A program made the translations under genes and the position numbers. Below the pieces are notes generated by a model that was not told the DNA's origin, did no database searches, and was given only the letters and a program-made list of their open reading frames with translations. Of a stretch of DNA of 64,000 nucleotides, positions 59,157-64,000 are shown piece by piece; the stretch's first letter is position 1; each line of letters begins with the position of its first letter. The DNA comes from JBAZYV01 sp041658345 (lineage in GTDB: Bacteria; Patescibacteriota; Gracilibacteria; UBA1369; 2-02-FULL-48-14): NCBI GenBank assembly GCA_041658345.1, contig JBBAAK010000001.1:1-64000 (forward strand), given 5' to 3'.

Positions 59157-61411
59157 ATCATTGGCATATCAAAATCTTGAGTCAGCTCCGGGCTATCACC
59201 AGTTTTTTTTGTGGCATCGCCTGGTTTTCCTTCATCCAGTTTCCCTTCATCCCATTTCTTAAGCATTTCTTCAACTTGATCCTTCTTCATGCAATAAGCC
59301 TCTCGTGAGTAATTTATTATGTCTTTGGATATATCTTTCTTAGAATAAGTTATGTTAAGTGTTTTACCGGAAAATGCCTCTGTAAGCTCCCCATCAATGG
59401 ACATTTTCAAATAGAATTCACGTACACCTAGGTTAATAATGTCTCGCACGGAAAAAATCGGTGTGTATTCACCCGCAAGTACGGTTGCATCCTCGGCACC
59501 AACACGGAAGCCGATTATTGAACCCACGTTACCAAACACTGTCTTTCTAACCTCTGGATTCAATTGCCCAACATATTGGTGCGCGATTGTAAGGCAAAGA
59601 CGATATTTTCTTGCCTCAGAAAGAATCTCGGCAAAAGTATCCGTGGCAAAGTTTTGGAATTCATCAACGTAAAAATAAAAATCTTTACGGTCTTCTTCAC
59701 GCAAATCCGCTCTGGCCATTGCCGCTTGGTAAATTTTTGTGATTATCATAGATCCAAGTAGCGCCGCATTTTCTTGACCAAGCAATCCTTTAGAAACTTT
59801 CATTAACAAAATCTTTTGATTGTCCATTATGTCACGGATATCAAAAGTATTTTTTGGCTGACCAATAATATTACGAATCATATTTGTAGAAACCAATTGT
59901 CCAACTTTATTTAAAAGCGGAGTAATTGCTTCCGCATCAAACTTTTCACTCCAACCGGCGAATTCATTGACCCAAAAGTTTTTAACAACGCTATCCTCAA
60001 TGCGCGCAATAATTGTTTGTCTGTAATTTTTATCAGACAGCATTTTTAAAATGGAAAGCACGGTTGTATTTGGCGAATCAAGTAGCGCAAGAGTTGTGTA
60101 TCTAAGCACGTGTTCCAACCTGTTAGACCAGTTAGATCCAAAAAGTTTTTTAAAAATATCTATAAATCCAATTGTAATTTGCATTTTAAATTTATCATCA
60201 ACTTTTTCCAGCGGATTAAATGCAATCGGAAACTCGGTATCTGCAGGATCGAAGTAAATCACATCTTTCATTCTGTGTTCCGGCACAAAACGCAAAATGT
60301 TATCCACAAGATCACCGTGCGGATCCAAAACGCCAACTCCCTTGCCCGCCTCAATATCGCTTTTTATAAGTAGTTCAAGCAATTTTGATTTACCAGTACC
60401 ACTTTTACCAACTGCATAAAGATGTCTTCGCCTGTCTTCACGCTTGATGCCGAAATCTTGAAAATTATTATGATAATTTGTTGTACCGAACATAGAAACT
60501 TCTCCACCTTTTTCATCTGTTGGAAGGTTTTTTGGCGGTTCGTGTTTTTTTGCCAAAATATGCACGATATGGGAAACGTGATCCGAATTTGGAAAATGAT
60601 ATAATGTGGCAAGTTCATGCGCGGAGACCATCATAGAATTTGTGAGTTTCCTTTTTTTGTATTCGTTCAAAAATGAATCGCCTTCACTTAAACCTTTTGT
60701 TCCAAAAGAATTTCTGTCCGTTTTATTAAACTGATAAAAAGCTTTTGTAAGTGCAGAAAGATTTTTCTTTGCCAATTCTTTGGTATCTGCGACCGCCCCA
60801 ACTTTTATTTGTATTTCAAATGGATGATGTTCACTTTTATGTACAAAATCCGCCGTCTCTTCATTGAAGAATGCTTTTTTGTCTTTTAGCCGCACGTAAT
60901 TTTTTAATCTAAATTTCCGAGCAAGATTATTTATTTTCAACTTAATCCTTCTGCCAACATGATATTGCCAATCCTCATGGCGTGGAGAAAGTACAATTTG
61001 TACCCATGCCTGCTCATTTCTATCCAGTTTTGAAATCACAGAAAATAGACCCGAGAGAGAATCATTATCAAAGCCTTCATAAGTCTTTATCGGATAGATA
61101 TCCGGCATTTCGAGACGCAGTTCCGTTCCCACCAAAGTTTGGGCTTTTGGATCGTAAAAAGACGTGTAATCCTTCATCGGACGAATTTCGGAATTTGGAA
61201 AGTTGGAGTATATGAGCCCCTCCACAAGTTTTAATAATTCTTTTTCACAGGTAATAAAAAAATAGGTGTACTGACCGTAACCAAACAATTCTAAAGATAT
61301 TTTCTTGTGATGAGCTGTATTATGAAGATTTTCTAAAAACTGCAAGAATAAATGCTCTTTTTTAGGCTCTTCCGGCGTGCCTTGTTCAAGTAATACTTGG
61401 AGAAACTCCAT
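59153..61411 (-). CDS. TraG/VirD4-like type IV secretion or DNA-transfer ATPase
   Basis: This is a 752-residue ATPase. The first ~300 residues form an unassigned N-terminal region. The P-loop domain starts with YAVGKSGTGKSKLLELL at about 330-346 and continues with GVLDPHGDLV and IYFDPAD. Walker B is FYFYVDEFQNF near residue 580, and SEARKYRLCLTIAHQYVGQL follows. This is the motif order of TraG/TraD/VirD4 and DUF87-type ATPases, common in CPR genomes. No helix for membrane anchoring is obvious. The gene starts 1 nt after the stop of a cysteine-rich paralogue, so they form one operon. Role as coupling protein is inference. Confidence 0.88.
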   Translation of the reverse strand: MEFLQVLLEQGTPEEPKKEHLFLQFLENLHNTAHHKKISLELFGYGQYTYFFITCEKELLKLVEGLIYSNFPNSEIRPMKDYTSFYDPKAQTLVGTELRLEMPDIYPIKTYEGFDNDSLSGLFSVISKLDRNEQAWVQIVLSPRHEDWQYHVGRRIKLKINNLARKFRLKNYVRLKDKKAFFNEETADFVHKSEHHPFEIQIKVGAVADTKELAKKNLSALTKAFYQFNKTDRNSFGTKGLSEGDSFLNEYKKRKLTNSMMVSAHELATLYHFPNSDHVSHIVHILAKKHEPPKNLPTDEKGGEVSMFGTTNYHNNFQDFGIKREDRRRHLYAVGKSGTGKSKLLELLIKSDIEAGKGVGVLDPHGDLVDNILRFVPEHRMKDVIYFDPADTEFPIAFNPLEKVDDKFKMQITIGFIDIFKKLFGSNWSNRLEHVLRYTTLALLDSPNTTVLSILKMLSDKNYRQTIIARIEDSVVKNFWVNEFAGWSEKFDAEAITPLLNKVGQLVSTNMIRNIIGQPKNTFDIRDIMDNQKILLMKVSKGLLGQENAALLGSMIITKIYQAAMARADLREEDRKDFYFYVDEFQNFATDTFAEILSEARKYRLCLTIAHQYVGQLNPEVRKTVFGNVGSIIGFRVGAEDATVLAGEYTPIFSVRDIINLGVREFYLKMSIDGELTEAFSGKTLNITYSKKDISKDIINYSREAYCMKKDQVEEMLKKWDEGKLDEGKPGDATKKTGDSPELTQDFDMPMI

Positions 61412-61412
61412 G

Positions 61413-63056
61413 CTAGTAGACTGTTTTTAAATAACACTCTTCACAGTATACCACTTCCGGGCGGTCTGGTGAATAGGAGGTTAAGATTGGTTTTTTGCAA
61501 TTAGAGCAGATGCGAGACCAAACATGTGGTGGTTTTCTTAGCTTAATTCTCATTTCCGTCCTGGTTTCCGGTGCAAAATGTGGAACCGGTATGCCCATTT
61601 TGCGGTAAAAATCGAGTTCTTGCTTAATTATGCGGTATGTTCTGCCCGTTTTTTGACAAACCAGGGTTTGATTTAAAATCTCATCTGTAACTTGGCGAAT
61701 CGAGTCTGGAATCTCGGGGCCTGTGCCTGCTGATTTTAGTTCTTCATCGAGCCATTTTAAGCCTTGTTTTAGTGCTTCTTCACGAGTTATTGGGAAATAA
61801 TCATTAGCCACCGTCTCATTGTATGCAAAAATTGAGTTTTGCATTGGGAAAGCCTCACCCCATTCACCGGTTTTTTTCATGTGTTCGATAATTTTTTCTC
61901 TAAGTGCTAAATAATCCTCCTTTGAATACTGTTTATTGAGAATGCAGTATTCGTTTCTCCTCATATTTGTACATCCAAAAAGATCGTGGCAATTTGCGAC
62001 CAAATTACAATAATAAGTGTATGGTGATTGCCAAGAATAAAGACAAAAAGCACAATTTGTAGAGGTAATACTCCCCATGCATTCGTAATAAAGTTCGCCT
62101 TTGTGCCCAATGTGGTCCGAGCTAACTATGTCTTTTGCGCTGTTTGTAGATAAGAAAAGATCTTTACAATCCTCTGTACCCGGATTTGCACAAAAACAAT
62201 TTTGGCAGTTTTTTGATCCATATATAATGTCTCCGGTACAATTTTCACTATTAACAATAAGTGCTGAGCGATGCGGAAATTTTAATATAAAAGCTTCAAA
62301 TTCCGCCTTTATTTTCTCCACTTGTTCGAATGAATCCAAATGGAATTCTTTGATTTTTTCTTCATATTCTTCCGGCGAATACTGCACATTAAAAATGTGA
62401 TATTTTTTGCCGATCAATCCAACGCATCCAAAACATTTTTCGCAATTTCTGCATTCAAATAAAAATGCACCTTCACTGCAAGAAAAACAATTTCTGGAAT
62501 ACAAAATGTGGTAACAAGAATCCAAATCTACAGAATCGTAAACTAACTCCGATTTATTCACCCAATAAACATCCGCTGTATCCGTGCAACCCATATTAAA
62601 AACCGAATACATACAGTCTCTATTTATATCGCCACCAAAAACCAAATAGCAATTTTTATTGCCCGTGGTTATGTTGCAAAATTCGCTGTTTTCGCCATAC
62701 ATGTTCATGAGTGAAAGGTGTGGCACAGCGAGTTCCAGCTCGTGGAATTGTTCAAAAAATGAACGATTAAAATCAAAGTCGCGTCCATGATCACGCGGAT
62801 CCCAAGAATCGCCCCACCATGCGTCTTGTGAATATGCTGTTATATTTTTGTCAGGAGAAAAAAGTGAAATTATCGGCTTGCCGGTTAAATCACAAGTGTC
62901 TTTATAAATTTTGCGTTCGTTTCTGTGCGAAAGCCTTCTTCTGTGGCGCTCATCTATACAAAGTGTTGGTTCCGGAACTCCAAGTTTTGCAAAAACACCG
63001 GTCTCAAAATCCGTGATTTCAAACACGGCTTGGCAATTTTTACAGATTTTTTGCAT
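61413..63056 (-). CDS. cysteine-rich zinc-ribbon paralogue 4
   Basis: This is a 547-residue protein with the full family plan: an N-terminal ribbon (CKNCQAVFEI; the second Cys pair is CID rather than CxxC), KPIISLFSPDK and DAWWGDSWDPRDHGRDFDF, two Cys-ladder blocks (block 1 ends GCVGLIGKKYHIFNVQYSPE, block 2 GCTNMRRNEYCILNKQYSKE), GEWGEAFP, a second ribbon-like segment (CQKTGRTYRIIKQE) and a C-terminal ribbon (CSNCKKPI...YCEECYL). It lies 1 nt before the TraG-like gene and 12 nt after the next paralogue, in one transcription unit. Confidence 0.85.
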   Translation of the reverse strand: MQKICKNCQAVFEITDFETGVFAKLGVPEPTLCIDERHRRRLSHRNERKIYKDTCDLTGKPIISLFSPDKNITAYSQDAWWGDSWDPRDHGRDFDFNRSFFEQFHELELAVPHLSLMNMYGENSEFCNITTGNKNCYLVFGGDINRDCMYSVFNMGCTDTADVYWVNKSELVYDSVDLDSCYHILYSRNCFSCSEGAFLFECRNCEKCFGCVGLIGKKYHIFNVQYSPEEYEEKIKEFHLDSFEQVEKIKAEFEAFILKFPHRSALIVNSENCTGDIIYGSKNCQNCFCANPGTEDCKDLFLSTNSAKDIVSSDHIGHKGELYYECMGSITSTNCAFCLYSWQSPYTYYCNLVANCHDLFGCTNMRRNEYCILNKQYSKEDYLALREKIIEHMKKTGEWGEAFPMQNSIFAYNETVANDYFPITREEALKQGLKWLDEELKSAGTGPEIPDSIRQVTDEILNQTLVCQKTGRTYRIIKQELDFYRKMGIPVPHFAPETRTEMRIKLRKPPHVWSRICSNCKKPILTSYSPDRPEVVYCEECYLKTVY

Positions 63057-63068
63057 TACATTTGTTCG

Positions 63069-64000
63069 TTAATAAATTGTTTTTAAATAACACGGCTCGC
63101 AAAGAACTTTATATAGTGAATCTGGTGCGTAGGTTGTTTGAATTTCCGCATTGCAGATAGCACAATTTCTATCAAAAAGTTTACGTGGATTTTTGAGTGC
63201 CATTAAATTCATTTGGCGACAGCTTGGACAAAATGCAGAAAGTGCAACCCCTATTTTTTTATGTAATGCAATTTCCTGAGAAAGTACTTTGTAATTTTTG
63301 CCACACTTTTTACATGCGAAAATTTGATTTACAACTTCATCGCCGGTTTCTAAAATTGAGTTTTTAATTTCTCCTGTTGCAGGAACATTTAATTTTTCTT
63401 CTTGGTCTTTCCATGTATAGCCTTTTTGTAGTGCTTGTTCGCGAGTTAATGGAAAATATTCATTCGCCATGGTTTCGTTATATGCATTCGGGGCAATTTT
63501 AATACTAGGAAATTCTCCCCATTCGCCAGTCTGTTTCATGTATTCAACTAAACGATTTTTTAGGCTTTCGTAAGTAGCTTTATCGTATTTTTTATTTAAA
63601 ATTACATTCTCTTGGCGTGAATGGAATCCGTCGCATCCAAAAGAATCCATTAAGTAAAAACACGCATAAAGGTATGCGCTGTTGGAACAATTAACTGGGC
63701 AAAAACTGAATTTTACATTTACGTTTCTGTCTCCACCGGACGATTGCTCATAACAATTTTCTATGTCTTTATCGTGACACAACAAATCCATTGAGCTTTT
63801 TACACTTTCGCTTTCAAAAATATATTTTGAATCTTCTATTGCAATAGAATCGTAAGCCTCAATTGCACTCTTGGAATTATAAAGATAGTCACCAATTGAA
63901 TTTTCACAATTGGCCATATTGAGTGGACGTTTTGGAATCTGCAAATCAAAATTTAAGAATTCGTTCATCACTTCTTCCTCCGCTTTCTGTGTAGATAACC
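63069..64000 (-). CDS. cysteine-rich paralogue 5, C-terminal half (cut by window)
   Basis: The reading frame runs to the last base of the window without a stop, so the gene continues beyond 64000; a GTG at 63971 is not the real start. About 310 residues are visible: Cys-ladder block 2 (CDGFHSRQENVILNKKYDKA), GEWGEFPS, YFPLTREQALQKGYTWKD, a ribbon (CKKCGKNYKVLSQE...CPSCR) and the C-terminal ribbon (CAICNAE...LCEPCYL). The N-terminal half of the family plan is off the edge. It is the upstream member of the operon with paralogue 4 and the TraG-like ATPase. Confidence 0.85.
   Translation of the reverse strand, partial: LSTQKAEEEVMNEFLNFDLQIPKRPLNMANCENSIGDYLYNSKSAIEAYDSIAIEDSKYIFESESVKSSMDLLCHDKDIENCYEQSSGGDRNVNVKFSFCPVNCSNSAYLYACFYLMDSFGCDGFHSRQENVILNKKYDKATYESLKNRLVEYMKQTGEWGEFPSIKIAPNAYNETMANEYFPLTREQALQKGYTWKDQEEKLNVPATGEIKNSILETGDEVVNQIFACKKCGKNYKVLSQEIALHKKIGVALSAFCPSCRQMNLMALKNPRKLFDRNCAICNAEIQTTYAPDSLYKVLCEPCYLKTIY

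Noticed and set aside
63069..63971. GTG at 63971 as the true start of paralogue 5
   Set aside because: The frame remains open to the window end, and the alignment to paralogues places this point in the middle of the protein.
1..64000. Recoding of TGA as Gly, as in Gracilibacteria or Absconditabacteria
   Set aside because: Several genes end in TGA at coupled junctions (for example 28718, and 29291 with an ATGA overlap), so TGA is a stop.
1..64000. CRISPR array
   Set aside because: No regularly spaced direct repeats with unique spacers were seen. The 11-bp arrays at 51913 and 53898 are regulator sites with no spacers.

Overview
The window is a low-GC (about 40% by eye), densely packed bacterial chromosome segment. 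I think it comes from a Patescibacteria/CPR lineage, possibly Peregrinibacteria-like. This is an inference from gene style: many small lipoproteins, S-layer-homology (SLH) proteins, a TraG/VirD4-like ATPase, solitary toxins, a family of cysteine-rich proteins with no recognised function, almost no biosynthetic genes, and scant Shine-Dalgarno sequences. TGA ends several genes, for example at 28718 and 29291, so the code is standard and the TGA-recoding Gracilibacteria/Absconditabacteria are unlikely. Both tRNA genes encode their CCA end.

Layout. 1-7.9 kb: the 3' part of a very large unknown protein, a thioredoxin-fold lipoprotein with a VKOR-like membrane oxidoreductase, tRNA-His, an SLH/beta-propeller surface protein and a MEMO-CapA fusion. 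8-9.4 kb: an AbiE-type toxin-antitoxin pair. 9.4-23.4 kb: mostly housekeeping, with typA, a TrmB-type regulator, a LOG-family protein, pgi-tkt, an HNH protein, rpmA, an EnvC-like M23 protein, tRNA-Gln and a LysE-like exporter. 23.4-30.7 kb: an accessory stretch with lipoproteins, a MazF-like cassette, gene debris, a zincin, a HEPN-like protein, a Panacea/RelE toxin-antitoxin pair and rlmL. 30.8-43.6 kb: three cysteine-rich paralogues, a radical SAM protein, a 1026-residue exported protein, a second MazF-like cassette and a P-loop/dCMP deaminase fusion. 43.6-51.2 kb: lipoproteins, an SLH/repeat protein, a YbaK-like editing protein, a hexokinase-like enzyme and an M23 lipoprotein. 51.3-58.2 kb: a secreted three-repeat protein, a two-component system, a MarR regulator and a MacAB-type exporter. 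58.2-64 kb: a cupin, a PAP2 phosphatase, the TraG-like ATPase and two more cysteine-rich paralogues, the last cut by the window edge.

Links between genes. The two-component system is flanked by two sets of TGA-starting direct repeats with an exact 11-bp period. One set lies at the promoter of the three-repeat protein and the other just upstream of the marR-macAB promoter, which suggests one envelope-stress regulon. The two MazF-like genes share an almost identical upstream element with the same spacing, and downstream they share a pair of hairpins whose stems covary, so each looks like a self-contained cassette. Five cysteine-rich paralogues share an internally duplicated Cys-ladder core, and in most of them this is flanked by zinc ribbons. 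Two of them sit directly upstream of the TraG-like ATPase in an apparent operon. Several promoters lie so close to the start codon that the mRNAs should be leaderless.
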